A stretch of DNA of 64,000 nt from Streptomyces sp. R44 (lineage in GTDB: Bacteria > Actinomycetota > Actinomycetes > Streptomycetales > Streptomycetaceae), in NCBI RefSeq assembly GCF_041053105.1, contig NZ_CP163444.1, forward strand, positions 1,798,001 to 1,862,000. Direction: 5' to 3'. The notes beneath the pieces were generated by a model, which saw only the letters and a list, made by a program, of their open reading frames with translations, made no database searches and was not told the origin of the DNA. Positions 1 through 8,344 of the stretch are shown here, in pieces (within the stretch, counting starts at the first letter, position 1; each line of letters opens with the position of its first letter). The translations under genes were made by a program, and so were the position numbers.

Positions 1-464
1 TTCGGGTTGGACTCGATGAAGCCAAGCTCCTCGACGTCCGACGCCAGCCGCTGCAGCAGTCGGAATCCAAGCTCGGGGCGGGACTGCTCACGACCACGGA
101 ACATGATCGTGATCTTGACCTTGTCACCCTGCTTGAGGAACCGGACGACGTGACCCTTCTTGGTGTCGTAGTCGTGCGGGTCGATCTTCGGCCGGAGCTT
201 CATCTCCTTGATGACCGTGTGCGCCTGGTTCTTGCGCGCCTCACGGGCCTTCATGGCCGACTCGTACTTGAACTTCCCGTAGTCCATGAGCTTGCACACG
301 GGCGGACGGGCGTTCGCCGCGACCTCGACCAGGTCGAGGTCGTACTCCTGTGCGAGCTCCAGGGCCTTGGCAAGCGGAACAATCCCGACCTGCTCGCCGC
401 TGGGTCCGACAAGTCGCACCTCGGGAACGCGAATCCTGTCGTTGATGCGGGGCTCGGCGCTGAT
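1..464 (-). CDS. infC: Translation initiation factor IF-3 (partial, 3' end outside window)
   Basis: IF-3 binds the 30S subunit, prevents premature 50S joining and checks start-codon pairing. About 154 codons are present; the C-terminus lies beyond the left edge. The product begins with [19 protein letters not shown] after the initiator, which is the typical IF-3 N-domain. It continues through the lysine-rich linker ([14 protein letters not shown]) into the C-domain ([27 protein letters not shown]). No ATG or GTG lies in frame at the 5' end. The best start is ATC at 464..462, four bases after a perfect AGGAGG (474..469). Non-AUG starts are a known family feature linked to autoregulation, as with AUU in E. 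coli infC. Promoter and leader lie at higher coordinates. rpmI and rplT would be expected downstream, outside the window. Confidence 0.95.
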   Translation of the reverse strand, partial: MSAEPRINDRIRVPEVRLVGPSGEQVGIVPLAKALELAQEYDLDLVEVAANARPPVCKLMDYGKFKYESAMKAREARKNQAHTVIKEMKLRPKIDPHDYDTKKGHVVRFLKQGDKVKITIMFRGREQSRPELGFRLLQRLASDVEELGFIESNP

Positions 465-547
465 GGATCCTCCTCGGTAGCACCACGCGACCGCCTGGCG
501 GACGGACGCGCAACGTCTGTTTCTGAGACCAACCGAGCCGGCGCATG

Positions 548-579
548 AAAAACGCCCCGGTACAGTACACAGGCGGGGC
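548..579 (-). terminator. Terminator-like hairpin in the infC leader (candidate attenuator)
   Basis: Read on the minus strand, GCCCCG and CGGGGC pair around a 14-base loop and are followed directly by five U residues. The structure ends about 84 bases upstream of the infC start, so read-through would be needed to express infC. IF-3 operon leaders are attenuated in other bacteria (L20-controlled in Bacillus). The regulatory role here is inferred from shape and position only. Confidence 0.55.
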
Positions 580-817
580 TCCACGGAAAACCGGAGCACC
601 ACCACGGTGAACCGCGGGGCGCACATCGGGCGGCTCCATCGTCCGTACGGAACGATGGGCGCCACCTGACCGGTGACCCGCCACCCGTGAGGGTGGTCAG
701 GTGGGAGTACGGAGCCTCCACTTGTGGGCCGGACACAGAGATGTCCAGCCGGTCGTTACACAAGGTTAGCAGGACCCGGCGGTCAGCGCGAACCGTACGT
801 CCGCTTATCGTGTGGGC
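580..817. other. Divergent spacer between infC and the DUF1844 gene
   Basis: No credible gene was seen. The spacer must hold the infC promoter (minus) and the promoter of the next gene (plus). A small dyad, GGACA-cagaga-TGTCC, lies at 731-746 and would form a hairpin in the infC leader. I could not assign -35/-10 elements with confidence. Confidence 0.5.
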
Positions 818-1186
818 ATGAGCGAGACGCCCCAGAACGAGTCCACGGAAACCCCCGACTTCGAGAGCATGACCCGCGACATCGCGGAGGTCCCGGCGGT
901 CGAGGTGATCGTGACGGTCGCCGTCAACCTGATGAGCGCCGCCGCGGTGAAGCTCGGGCTCACCGAGGAGGGCGAGAAGCACAAGGACCTCGACGAGGCG
1001 CGCAAGCTGATCCACGCGCTCGCGGGTCTCCTGGACGCCGGCGCGACGGAGGTCTCCTCCTTCCACGCCGCTCCGCTGCGGGACGGCCTGAAGTCCCTCC
1101 AGCTCGCCTTCCGCGAGGCGTCCCTGATCCCGGACGAGCCGGGCCAGGGACCGGGCGAGAAGTACACCGGACCGGTGTACGGCTAG
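818..1186 (+). CDS. DUF1844 domain protein
   Basis: Small cytoplasmic protein of 122 residues. The core from about residue 22 to 95 (PAVEVIVTVAVNLMSAAAVK, then KDLDEARKLIHALAGLLDAG) matches the actinobacterial DUF1844 family, whose function is not established. The N-terminus is acidic and the C-terminus ends in a loose GEKYTGPVYG tail. ATG 818 is preferred; a GTG two codons upstream (812) is the alternative. It is divergent from infC and convergent with the SseB-type gene, with a strong hairpin just after its stop. Family assignment is good; no function can be read from the sequence. Confidence 0.85.
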   Translation: MSETPQNESTETPDFESMTRDIAEVPAVEVIVTVAVNLMSAAAVKLGLTEEGEKHKDLDEARKLIHALAGLLDAGATEVSSFHAAPLRDGLKSLQLAFREASLIPDEPGQGPGEKYTGPVYG

Positions 1187-1195
1187 GAGCCGATC

Positions 1196-1245
1196 GTCTC
1201 CCGGGGTACGGGGGTACGGGGGTCGCCCCCGTACCCCCGGGAGAC
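1196..1245. terminator. Bidirectional terminator hairpin
   Basis: A long GC-rich inverted repeat (GTCTCCCGGGG... to ...CCCCCGGGAGAC) lies between the convergent DUF1844 and SseB-type genes. It has no clear U-tract, as is common in Streptomyces. Confidence 0.75.
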
Positions 1246-1278
1246 GGCAGTCACGGGGCCGGTGTACGGCCAGGAGTG

Positions 1279-2013
1279 CTACCGCTTCACGTAGAAGGGC
1301 TCGCCCGGAGGCGTGGCCGAGGCCGGCAGGAGTGCCAGGTCGAGGCCCCGCACCAGGCGGGCCCTCAGTGTTTCGTCGGCGGCCAGGGCGCGGGCCACGC
1401 GCTGGGCGGCCTCCGCCGGGGCGGCGTCCTCGGCGAGGACCAGGGCGACGGTGCCGTCGGCGGTGCCGGGCCCCAGGTGGGCGCGGAGCACGGCGGGCTC
1501 GGCGGCGACCACGGCGCGCACTGCTTCCCGGACGGCCGGGTCGTCGAGCGGGTCGGTGCTGGAGCGGCCCTCGGCGAGAGCGAGCAGGGCGGAGCCGGTC
1601 ACCTGGTACGGCACGGGTCCCGCCAGGTCCAGGACCAGGGTGTCGGCCTTCTCGTGGACGAGCGCGGCGAGCGCCTGCCGGGTGGGGACGGCCACGGGGC
1701 GGGCCTCCGGGTCCCAGAGGGCGAGCGAGGCGATCGAGGTGAAGGCCGGCAGGGCGCGCCGGTCGCCGGCCGTGAGGGTGGGGACCGCCATGTCGCTCGT
1801 CTTCTCCTGCTTCAGGCCCGTCTCGGGGTCGATCTCGACCTCGCCGAGGACGGCGACCACGGGGACGAGCAGCCGGGCCTCCTTCAGGGCTTCGAGGACG
1901 GGGCCGTGTGCGGTCCGGTCCTCCGCCCAGGCCGCGAGGGCCGCCGCGAGCCGCGGGTCGGCGGTGCCGTCGTCGTCGGAGAAACCGGGGTCCGGAATGT
2001 TCTTGAGCTCCAC
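1279..2013 (-). CDS. SseB family protein
   Basis: A 244-residue cytoplasmic protein with GTG start. It begins MELKNIPDPGFSDDDGTADP, then carries an SseB-type N-terminal domain (residues ~15-120: ARLLVPVVAVLGEVE, the AVPTLTAGDRRALPAFTS strand pair) and a second alpha/beta half. The family is named after an E. coli gene linked to enhanced serine sensitivity, and its molecular role in actinomycetes is not known. No catalytic motif, signal peptide or membrane segment is visible. It is the last gene of a minus-strand group that starts with the proline-rich protein and the mycosin-like protease, 34 bases downstream of the protease stop, so co-transcription is possible. Confidence 0.85.
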   Translation of the reverse strand: MELKNIPDPGFSDDDGTADPRLAAALAAWAEDRTAHGPVLEALKEARLLVPVVAVLGEVEIDPETGLKQEKTSDMAVPTLTAGDRRALPAFTSIASLALWDPEARPVAVPTRQALAALVHEKADTLVLDLAGPVPYQVTGSALLALAEGRSSTDPLDDPAVREAVRAVVAAEPAVLRAHLGPGTADGTVALVLAEDAAPAEAAQRVARALAADETLRARLVRGLDLALLPASATPPGEPFYVKR

Positions 2014-2047
2014 GCACCGAGCCTAACCGCCGGGTCCCGGCACCCGG

Positions 2048-3229
2048 CTAGGAGGCCCGGTGGGCGCGGCGGAGTATCACGGCGGTGAGGAGCAGGAGGG
2101 CGCCGAGGCCGCCGGCGACGGGGGCGAGCAGGCCGAGCGGGCGGCTCTCCTCGGCGGCGGGGACGGGGCCGGGCCCGAAGTAGCGGCCCCGGTAGCCGGT
2201 GGCGGTGTTCTTGGGGTCGCCGCCCTTGATCCGGCCCCCGGCCGCGATCGCGGCGGCCGGGTCGACCGTCCCGTACCCCTTGGCGTCGCTGCGCCCGCCC
2301 TTCGGCCGGTTGCGGGCGGTGTCGATGAGGAGCCGCTTGACCTGGGCGGGGGTGAGGTCGGGGTGCGCGGAGCGGACGAGGGCGACGGCGCCGGAGACGA
2401 ACGCGGCGGCGGCGCTGGTGCCCCAGCCCTCGTAGTAGCGGCGGTCGGGGTCGGCGATGACGATGTCGTCGCCCGGGGCGCTGACGGTGGCGTACCAGCG
2501 GCGGGTGGAGAAGGAGGCGTGGGTGCCGTAGCGGTCGACGGCGGCGACGGCGATGACGCCCGGGTAGGCCGCGGGGTACGAGATGTGGTCGCCCTTCTCG
2601 CCGCCGTTGCCGGCGGAGGCGACCACGGAGACGCCCTTGGCGAGGGCGTACTGGACGGCGGCGTCCTCGCCCGCGTCGGGGTGGGCGGACTTGGAGTCGT
2701 CGCCGAGGGAGAGGTTGATGACGTCGGCGCCGTGGTCGGCGGCCCAGCGGATGCCTTCGGCGAGGGCGGAGCCCCGGGTCTTGCGGGCCTTGTCGCGGGC
2801 CTTGTCCGTGGACTCCAGGATGACCCGTACGGGAAGGATCCGGACGTCGGGAGCGACACCGAGCACGCCGTCCCCGCCGCCGGGGCCGTGGCCGTGTCCG
2901 GCGATGATGCCGGCCATGGCGGTGCCGTGCCTCGCCCAGGCGCGGTCGCCCTTCGCGGCGCCGAAGCCGACGAGGTCGCGGCCGGTGAGGACGGAACCGG
3001 CGAGGTCCGGGTGCTCGGCGTCGACTCCGGTGTCGAGGACGGCGACGGTCACGCCCCTGCCCTTGGTGGTGCGCCAGGCCTCCGTGGTGTGCAGGGCTTC
3101 GAGGCCCCACTGGCGGGCCCGGATGGTGTCGGCGTGCGCGGGGGCGGTGGTGGCGGGCAGGACGGAGAAGGCGGCGGCGAGCAGGGCGACCGCGCCGCCG
3201 CGGGCCCGGCGGTGGCGGGATCGGATCAC
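2048..3229 (-). CDS. Mycosin-like membrane-anchored subtilisin (S8 family)
   Basis: Secreted serine protease of 393 residues. The order is a signal peptide (residues 1-33, ending PAHA), the catalytic domain and a C-terminal membrane helix (LLAPVAGGLGALLLLTAVIL) with a short basic tail. The triad is visible as Asp66 in AVLDTGVD, His101 in RHGTAMAG and Ser272 in GTSAAAAFVSG; the oxyanion Asn sits in ASAGNGG. This architecture matches MycP proteases of type VII secretion, but no EccB/C/D/E or WXG100 gene is nearby, so a T7SS link is not shown. The GTG start overlaps the stop of the upstream proline-rich gene by 4 bases, implying translational coupling. A glycine/proline insertion (HGHGPGGGDG) follows the His motif. 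Confidence 0.9.
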   Translation of the reverse strand: MIRSRHRRARGGAVALLAAAFSVLPATTAPAHADTIRARQWGLEALHTTEAWRTTKGRGVTVAVLDTGVDAEHPDLAGSVLTGRDLVGFGAAKGDRAWARHGTAMAGIIAGHGHGPGGGDGVLGVAPDVRILPVRVILESTDKARDKARKTRGSALAEGIRWAADHGADVINLSLGDDSKSAHPDAGEDAAVQYALAKGVSVVASAGNGGEKGDHISYPAAYPGVIAVAAVDRYGTHASFSTRRWYATVSAPGDDIVIADPDRRYYEGWGTSAAAAFVSGAVALVRSAHPDLTPAQVKRLLIDTARNRPKGGRSDAKGYGTVDPAAAIAAGGRIKGGDPKNTATGYRGRYFGPGPVPAAEESRPLGLLAPVAGGLGALLLLTAVILRRAHRAS

Positions 3230-4875
3230 CGGGCGTTCTCCTTGGCGGCCGAGGTGGCGGCCGTACGCAGCAGTCGTTCGAGGCGTTCGGTGATGCCCTT
3301 GGCCTCGTGGCCGAGGCCGGCCTGGGCGGTGGCGTCGGTACGGTTCGCGGTCATGGCCCGGTCGGCGGGCACGGGACCGCCGTCGATCTTCCTGCCGTCG
3401 GCGAAGCCGGAGACGGCGGTGACGACGACGGGGAGGTCGGCGGGGGCGTTCAGCCACCAGGCGGCGCGCTGCGGGGCGCCGAAGCGGGCGGCGACGGTGC
3501 CGGGGCCCGCGAGGGCCGGGGGGACGTCCGCCCCGAGCCGGGCGGTGAGGCCCTGACCGAGGGTCTGCTGGGTGGCGGCGTCGTTTCGCGTGAACACCAG
3601 ACCGACGGTGATGACGCTGCTGGCGGTGGCGTCGGTGTACGTGGCGCGCAGGACGCGCTCGCAGCCGAGGGGCCGGACGGTGGCGAGGAGGCCCTGGGCG
3701 AGGACGGCGGGGGTGCAGGGGGCGTCCGGGGCGACGACGATCCGGGTCCAGGTGCGGTCGGCGCCGCCGGGTCCTGCGTCGGGGCCCGCGAGGGTGCGGG
3801 GGAAGAGGGCGTCGACGGGGGCGTTGTGCCACAGCTCCTTCGCCTCCGCGTAGCCGACGGGTTCGGCGGGCTTCCCGGGCTCGGCGGCGGCCAGCCACAC
3901 CCCGGCGAGGGCGCCACCGACGAGCCCGAACCCGAGCACGGCGCAGACGGCGACGGCGATGTTCCGCCCGGTCCGCCGCTCGCGCACGGGCCGCAGCCGC
4001 GTGGTGATCTCGACGGGCACCTCGGGCGGCAGGGCACCGGGCCGGTGGGAGGGGCGGTACGGGGGAAGGACGTGCGCCGGCGCGGTCGCACCCGAGGGCC
4101 GGGCGAAACCCGGCGGGGGCGGGCGTGGGGGCGCCTGTGGGCCGGATGGGTCCGCCCACGGGCGGGGCGGGGGCGCAGCCGACGGGGTGGGCACGCCCGT
4201 TGGCTGCGCGGGGGCGGCCGCGGGCCGGGCGCCGACGTCCGTCGGGCCGGTGGGTCCGGCGGGGCCGCCGGAGGGCTCCTCAGGGGCGGCGGCCGACCAG
4301 GCGGAGGCAGCCGTGGGCCGGGTGGGGCTGTCGAAGGTCTCTACGGGGGCGGCCGGAGCGCCCGCCGCCCCGGCGGGGGCGGTCGTGGGCCGGGGGGGCG
4401 GGCGGGCGCGCGCGACAGCGGCGACCGCGGGCCGGGCGGGGCCGCCCATGCGCCCGGTCGGGGCGGCCGCGGGCCGGGGCGGCTCGGACGGCAAGGCCGT
4501 CGGCGCGGGCGGCGCGGGCGCGGCTCGGACGACCGGCGCGGGGGGCGCGGCAGAGGCAGGCCGTGCGGTCGCGGGCGCGGGCAGCGCGGGCGCGGCAGAG
4601 GCAGGCCGTGCGGCCATCGGGGCGGACGCGGTCGTCGGCGCAGCCGGGGCAGGGCGGGTGGCCGACGGCTGCGCCGGGGCCGGTGCCGGGGTCGTCGGCC
4701 GTGCCGGGGCCGGCGGCGGGGTCGTCGCGGTGATCGGGCGCAGGCGGGTCGTCGTCTCCACCGGCGGGAGGTCCGAGGCGTCCGTCCTCGGGAGGTCCGG
4801 GGCGTCCGTGGTGTCCCGCGGCGGGAGCAGCGCGTCCGTGATGCGGGAGGTCGTGGGGCCGTGCTCGCCCGTCAT
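3226..4875 (-). CDS. Proline/alanine-rich single-pass membrane protein of unknown function
   Basis: A 549-residue protein. The first ~300 residues are low complexity (Ala, Pro, Thr, Arg), cytoplasmic by the positive-inside rule. One membrane segment follows at ~304-328 (AVAVCAVLGFGLVGGALAGV) and then a ~220-residue, more ordered extracytoplasmic domain containing VVAPDAPCTPAVLAQGL and CERVLRATYTD. Two cysteines there could form a disulfide. The ATG at 4875 begins MTGEHGPTTSRI behind a G-rich SD-like stretch. The gene overlaps the mycosin-like protease by 4 bases, so the two are probably made together and may interact. A long open frame upstream antisense to the next gene is not coding. No known domain recognised. 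Confidence 0.8.
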   Translation of the reverse strand: MTGEHGPTTSRITDALLPPRDTTDAPDLPRTDASDLPPVETTTRLRPITATTPPPAPARPTTPAPAPAQPSATRPAPAAPTTASAPMAARPASAAPALPAPATARPASAAPPAPVVRAAPAPPAPTALPSEPPRPAAAPTGRMGGPARPAVAAVARARPPPRPTTAPAGAAGAPAAPVETFDSPTRPTAASAWSAAAPEEPSGGPAGPTGPTDVGARPAAAPAQPTGVPTPSAAPPPRPWADPSGPQAPPRPPPPGFARPSGATAPAHVLPPYRPSHRPGALPPEVPVEITTRLRPVRERRTGRNIAVAVCAVLGFGLVGGALAGVWLAAAEPGKPAEPVGYAEAKELWHNAPVDALFPRTLAGPDAGPGGADRTWTRIVVAPDAPCTPAVLAQGLLATVRPLGCERVLRATYTDATASSVITVGLVFTRNDAATQQTLGQGLTARLGADVPPALAGPGTVAARFGAPQRAAWWLNAPADLPVVVTAVSGFADGRKIDGGPVPADRAMTANRTDATAQAGLGHEAKGITERLERLLRTAATSAAKENAR

Positions 4876-4984
4876 CCCCGTCCCCCCGCTCGTGTCGACA
4901 ATGCCCGTCACTCTACGGGCTGTTCCCCCGCGCACGGGAACCCAGGGGCTACCCACCCGTAAACCGGTCTGGCAAGCTCGGGCC

Positions 4985-6187
4985 ATGACTCCCCGTGCCG
5001 CCGACCGGGCCCGATACGACCGGGCCACCGCCCATCTCGACGCGCCCGTGGCGATCGTCGACCTGGAGGCCTTCGACGCCAACGCGGCGGACCTCGTGCG
5101 CCGGGCCGGGGGCAAGCCGGTCCGGGTGGCGAGCAAGTCCGTGCGGTGCCGGGCACTGCTCGAACGGGTCCTCGCGCGGGACGGCTTCGCCGGGATCATG
5201 TCGTTCACGCTCGACGAGTCGCTGTGGCTGGCTCGGGCCGGGTTCGAGGACGTGCTGCTCGCGTATCCGTCGGCGGACCGCGCCGGCTTCGGCGAGCTCG
5301 CGCGGGATCCGAAGCTCGCCGCCGCCGTCACCGTGATGGTCGACGACGTGGCGCAGCTCGATCTGATCGACACCGCCCGCGCGGGCGGGACCGAGGAGGT
5401 GCGGGTCTGTCTGGAGCTGGACACCGCGCTGCAGCTGTGGGGTGGGCGGATACGGGTGGGAGCCCGGCGGTCCCCGTTGCGGACCCCGGCCGACCTGGCC
5501 GAGCTGGCGCGCTCCGTCGTGCGGCGGCCCGGTTTCCGGCTCGTCGGGATCATGGCGTACGAGGGGCATGTCGCCGGGGTCGGGGACGCGGTCGCCGGTC
5601 GGCCGCTGCGCTCGCGGGCGATCCGGCTCATGCAGTCGGCCGCCCGCAAGGAGCTCGCCGAGCGGCGCGCCGCCGCGGTGCGGGCCGTCCGGGCGCTCGC
5701 ACCGGACCTGGAGTTCGTGAACGGCGGCGGTACCGGGAGCGTGCAGCACACGGCCGCCGAGGACGCGGTCACGGAGATCGCCGCCGGTTCGGGCCTCTTC
5801 GTGCCGCGCCTCTTCGACAACTACACGTCCTTCACCGGCCGCCCCGCCGCCCTCTTCGCACAGCCGGTCGTCCGCCGCCCCGGCGTGGGCGTGGTGACGG
5901 TCCTCGGCGGCGGGTACCCGGCCTCCGGTGCCGCCGGCCCGGACCGGCTGCCCGTCCCGTACCTGCCGGAGGGGCTCCGGTACGACCCCCAGGAGGGTCC
6001 CGGCGAGGTGCAGACCCCGCTGCTCGGCTCCCCCGCCGACGATCTGCGGATCGGCGACAAGGTCTGGTTCCGGCACGCGAAGGCCGGGGAGCTGTGCGAG
6101 CGGTTCGAGAGCCTGCACCTGGTCGAGGGGGATCGCGTCACGGCGACCGTGCCCACGTACCGGGGTGAGGGACGCACCTTCCTCTGA
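4985..6187 (+). CDS. PLP-dependent amino acid deaminase/aldolase (D-threonine aldolase-like, fold type III)
   Basis: A 400-residue protein with the alanine-racemase-like N-terminal barrel. The PLP lysine lies in VRVASKSVRCRALL (residues ~40-53), the motif seen in D-threonine aldolase and D-serine dehydratase-like proteins. FVNGGGTGSV (~residue 245) fits the phosphate-binding glycine loop. The C-terminal beta domain (GDKVWFRHAKAGELCERF) carries His and Cys residues suited to the metal site of this group. The exact substrate cannot be told; a D-amino acid or D-threonine-type beta-hydroxy acid is likely. It is divergent from the proline-rich gene and its stop lies 23 bases from the convergent HAD gene. 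Confidence 0.85.
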   Translation: MTPRAADRARYDRATAHLDAPVAIVDLEAFDANAADLVRRAGGKPVRVASKSVRCRALLERVLARDGFAGIMSFTLDESLWLARAGFEDVLLAYPSADRAGFGELARDPKLAAAVTVMVDDVAQLDLIDTARAGGTEEVRVCLELDTALQLWGGRIRVGARRSPLRTPADLAELARSVVRRPGFRLVGIMAYEGHVAGVGDAVAGRPLRSRAIRLMQSAARKELAERRAAAVRAVRALAPDLEFVNGGGTGSVQHTAAEDAVTEIAAGSGLFVPRLFDNYTSFTGRPAALFAQPVVRRPGVGVVTVLGGGYPASGAAGPDRLPVPYLPEGLRYDPQEGPGEVQTPLLGSPADDLRIGDKVWFRHAKAGELCERFESLHLVEGDRVTATVPTYRGEGRTFL

Positions 6188-6210
6188 GACACCTACGGCA
6201 CCTGGAACGC

Positions 6211-7464
6211 CTAAGGCACCTGGAACACCGTGTCGAGCTGGTCCGGGACGATGCTGCCGTCCGTGCGCCGGACCGGCTGCGCCGTGCCGTCGCTCGCCGT
6301 GTAGCCGGTGGTGGCGCACGGGTACGGCGCCGTCTTCCGCTTCTTCGGCTCGATGAACATGGGGTTCACCAGCCAGCGCCCGTCGCCGTTCTCGTACGCC
6401 CGGCACATGAGTTCGTTCTTGTTGCGGTTGAGGACCAGGCGCAGCCCGGTGGCGTCCCTCAGGAACGAGATGTCGGTGTCGGAGTCGCCGGCGGCGAAGA
6501 CCTGGCGGCGGTCGGCGGGCTGGACGCGCTCGGCGGCGGGGCCCCGGACGCCGAAGACCTCCTGGTTGATCCAGCAGCGTTTGCCGTCGATGTAGGTGAT
6601 CATCGCGTCCTCTCCGTCCCGGACGCCGCCGCAGCCCTTGAGGTGGGTGGTGAGGCGCCCGTGGGAGGTCGTGTTGCGGATGCCGACGGCGTGGGAGGGG
6701 TCGATGCCGACGCCCTCGGCCCAGACGTCGACGACGGGTTCGGGCGAGGCGGAGACGATCCAGACGTCGAAGCCGCCGTCCTGGAGGGCGCGGATCAGAT
6801 CCCGCTGCTGGTCGTAGTACCGGACCCAGCCGGTGACGCGGGAGCTGCCGACCTGCTGGGTGGCGCCCTGCGGGGCGGCGAGGTTCTCGGCGCGGGCGGC
6901 GGACGCGAAGGAGGCCGCCTCGCGGGTGGTCCAGCCGTGCAGGAGCTGGGCGAGCCAGGCGTACTGGGGCTCCATGCGTCGGTGGTCGTAGCCCGTGAAG
7001 GCCGTGCTGCCCGCGGTCGTGGCGCCGTTCCCGTACACGGCGAGGAGTTCGTCGGCGCAGCGGGTGTCGGTGGCGGTGGGGAGGGTGCGGACGCCGGTGG
7101 GACAGGCCCGGCCGAGGGCGGTCGCGGCCTCGGGGGTGAGGTGGCGGCTGGTGGTGGACCAGTCGCCGTCCTTCGGGGGCCGGACGCGGTCGTTGCGGAG
7201 CAGCCAGTAGAAGGTGGCGTCGCCGACGTCGTTCTTGATGACGGTGTTGTCCCAGTCGAAGACCGCGACCGGCTTCCGGCCGCCCTTGTCGTCACAGTGC
7301 TCGGCCAGCAGGGCGTCGATGCGGGCCTTGTTGTCGCCGTACCAGCCGTCGGAGACCTTCAGGGTGGGGCACGGGACGGGCCCGGCCTCGGCGTTCGACG
7401 CGGGGAGAAGGCCGGTGGCGGCGAGGGCGAGGGCGGCCGCCGCGGCGGAGGTGCGTAGCTTCAT
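6211..7464 (-). CDS. Secreted HAD-superfamily phosphatase
   Basis: A 417-residue exported hydrolase. A signal peptide covers ~1-27 (AAAAALALAATGLLPASNAEA, cut after AEA). HAD motif I is FDWDNTVIKND, with the first Asp as nucleophile; motif II lies around WIVSASPEPV, and motif IV around FAAGDSDTDISFL. Paired cysteines (PCPTLK, HCDDK, CGGV, KRCWI) suit an extracytoplasmic, disulfide-containing enzyme. It resembles phosphoserine-phosphatase-like secreted acid phosphatases of Streptomyces; phosphate scavenging is the likely role, substrate unknown. No PHO box was identified. Confidence 0.85.
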   Translation of the reverse strand: MKLRTSAAAAALALAATGLLPASNAEAGPVPCPTLKVSDGWYGDNKARIDALLAEHCDDKGGRKPVAVFDWDNTVIKNDVGDATFYWLLRNDRVRPPKDGDWSTTSRHLTPEAATALGRACPTGVRTLPTATDTRCADELLAVYGNGATTAGSTAFTGYDHRRMEPQYAWLAQLLHGWTTREAASFASAARAENLAAPQGATQQVGSSRVTGWVRYYDQQRDLIRALQDGGFDVWIVSASPEPVVDVWAEGVGIDPSHAVGIRNTTSHGRLTTHLKGCGGVRDGEDAMITYIDGKRCWINQEVFGVRGPAAERVQPADRRQVFAAGDSDTDISFLRDATGLRLVLNRNKNELMCRAYENGDGRWLVNPMFIEPKKRKTAPYPCATTGYTASDGTAQPVRRTDGSIVPDQLDTVFQVP

Positions 7465-7488
7465 GGACGTTCTCCTGTCGGTACGCGC

Positions 7489-7520
7489 GACAGCCGGGCG
7501 CCTTGCGACGCCCGGCTGTC
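7489..7520 (-). terminator. Terminator after the SDR gene
   Basis: Perfect 12-bp arms GACAGCCGGGCG / CGCCCGGCTGTC around an 8-base loop, 33 bases past the SDR stop on the minus strand and just upstream of the HAD gene. It probably ends the glnA4-type operon transcript. Confidence 0.75.
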
Positions 7521-7553
7521 GGGTGGGGGGGGAGGGGTGGCGGCGGCGAGGGT

Positions 7554-8339
7554 CTAGAGGGGGGTCACGTACGCCCCGGAGATTCCGCCGTCGACGAGGA
7601 AGTCGCTGGCGTTGACGAAGGAGGAGTCGTCGCTCGCGAGGAAGGCGACGGCGGCGGCGATCTCCTCGGCCTCGGCGAAGCGGCCGACGGGGATGTGGAC
7701 GAGGCGGCGCGCGGCCCGCTCGGGGTCCTTGGCGAACAGCTCCTGGAGCAGCGGGGTGTTGACCGGCCCGGGGCAGAGGGCGTTGACGCGGATGCCCTCG
7801 CGGGCGAACTGCACGCCGAGCTCGCGGGACATGGCGAGGACGCCGCCCTTGGACGCGGTGTACGAGATCTGGCTGGTGGCCGCGCCCATGAGGGCGACGA
7901 AGGAGGCGGTGTTGATGATGGAGCCCCTGCCCTGGCGGCGCATGTAGGGCAGGGCGGCCTTGCAGCAGAGGTAGACGGACGTGAGGTTGACGTCCTGGAC
8001 GCGCTTCCAGGCCTCCAGGCCGGTCTCCAGGATGGAGTCGTCGTCGGGGGGCGAGATGCCCGCGTTGTTGAAGGCGATGTCGACGGAGCCGTACGTGTCG
8101 AAGGCGGTCTTGAACAGGGCCTCGACCTCCTCCGGGTCCGTGACGTCGACCTTCACGAAGGTGCCGCCGACCGCCTCGGCGGCGGCCTTGCCGGCGGTCT
8201 CGTCGATGTCGGCGCAGACGACGTTGGCGCCCTCGGAGGCGAGGCGGCGGGCGGTGGCGAGGCCGATGCCGCTGCCGGCTCCGGTGATGACGGCGGTGCG
8301 GCCGACGAGGCGGCGGCAGACGATCTCTTGGGTGGTCAT
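7554..8339 (-). CDS. Short-chain dehydrogenase/reductase (classical SDR)
   Basis: A 261-residue NAD(P)-dependent oxidoreductase. The cofactor motif is TGAGSGIG (residues ~18-25), followed by ADIDE, which favours NAD, then NNAG, the active-site Ser in NTASF and the YTASK catalytic pair. The C-terminus (VNASDFLVDGGISGAY) is the usual SDR end. It starts 5 bases after the aldehyde dehydrogenase stop and is the third gene of the run GlnA4-like synthetase, aldehyde dehydrogenase, SDR. In a gamma-glutamyl-ethanolamide route an alcohol oxidation step would precede the aldehyde dehydrogenase, and this enzyme could supply it; that role is inference. Confidence 0.9.
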   Translation of the reverse strand: MTTQEIVCRRLVGRTAVITGAGSGIGLATARRLASEGANVVCADIDETAGKAAAEAVGGTFVKVDVTDPEEVEALFKTAFDTYGSVDIAFNNAGISPPDDDSILETGLEAWKRVQDVNLTSVYLCCKAALPYMRRQGRGSIINTASFVALMGAATSQISYTASKGGVLAMSRELGVQFAREGIRVNALCPGPVNTPLLQELFAKDPERAARRLVHIPVGRFAEAEEIAAAVAFLASDDSSFVNASDFLVDGGISGAYVTPL

Positions 8340-8344
8340 GCGGT

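Noticed and set aside
241..684. 147-codon minus-strand frame overlapping infC
   Set aside because: It runs through the leader hairpin and then out of frame through IF-3; no leader-peptide features or SD were seen.
2048..3229. Part of a type VII secretion locus
   Set aside because: No EccB, EccC, EccD, EccE or WXG100 genes are in the window, so only the protease similarity remains.
4875..5820. 5' extension of the proline-rich protein to a start at 5820
   Set aside because: The extension is antisense to the well-supported amino acid aldolase gene and lacks a good SD; ATG 4875 is preferred.
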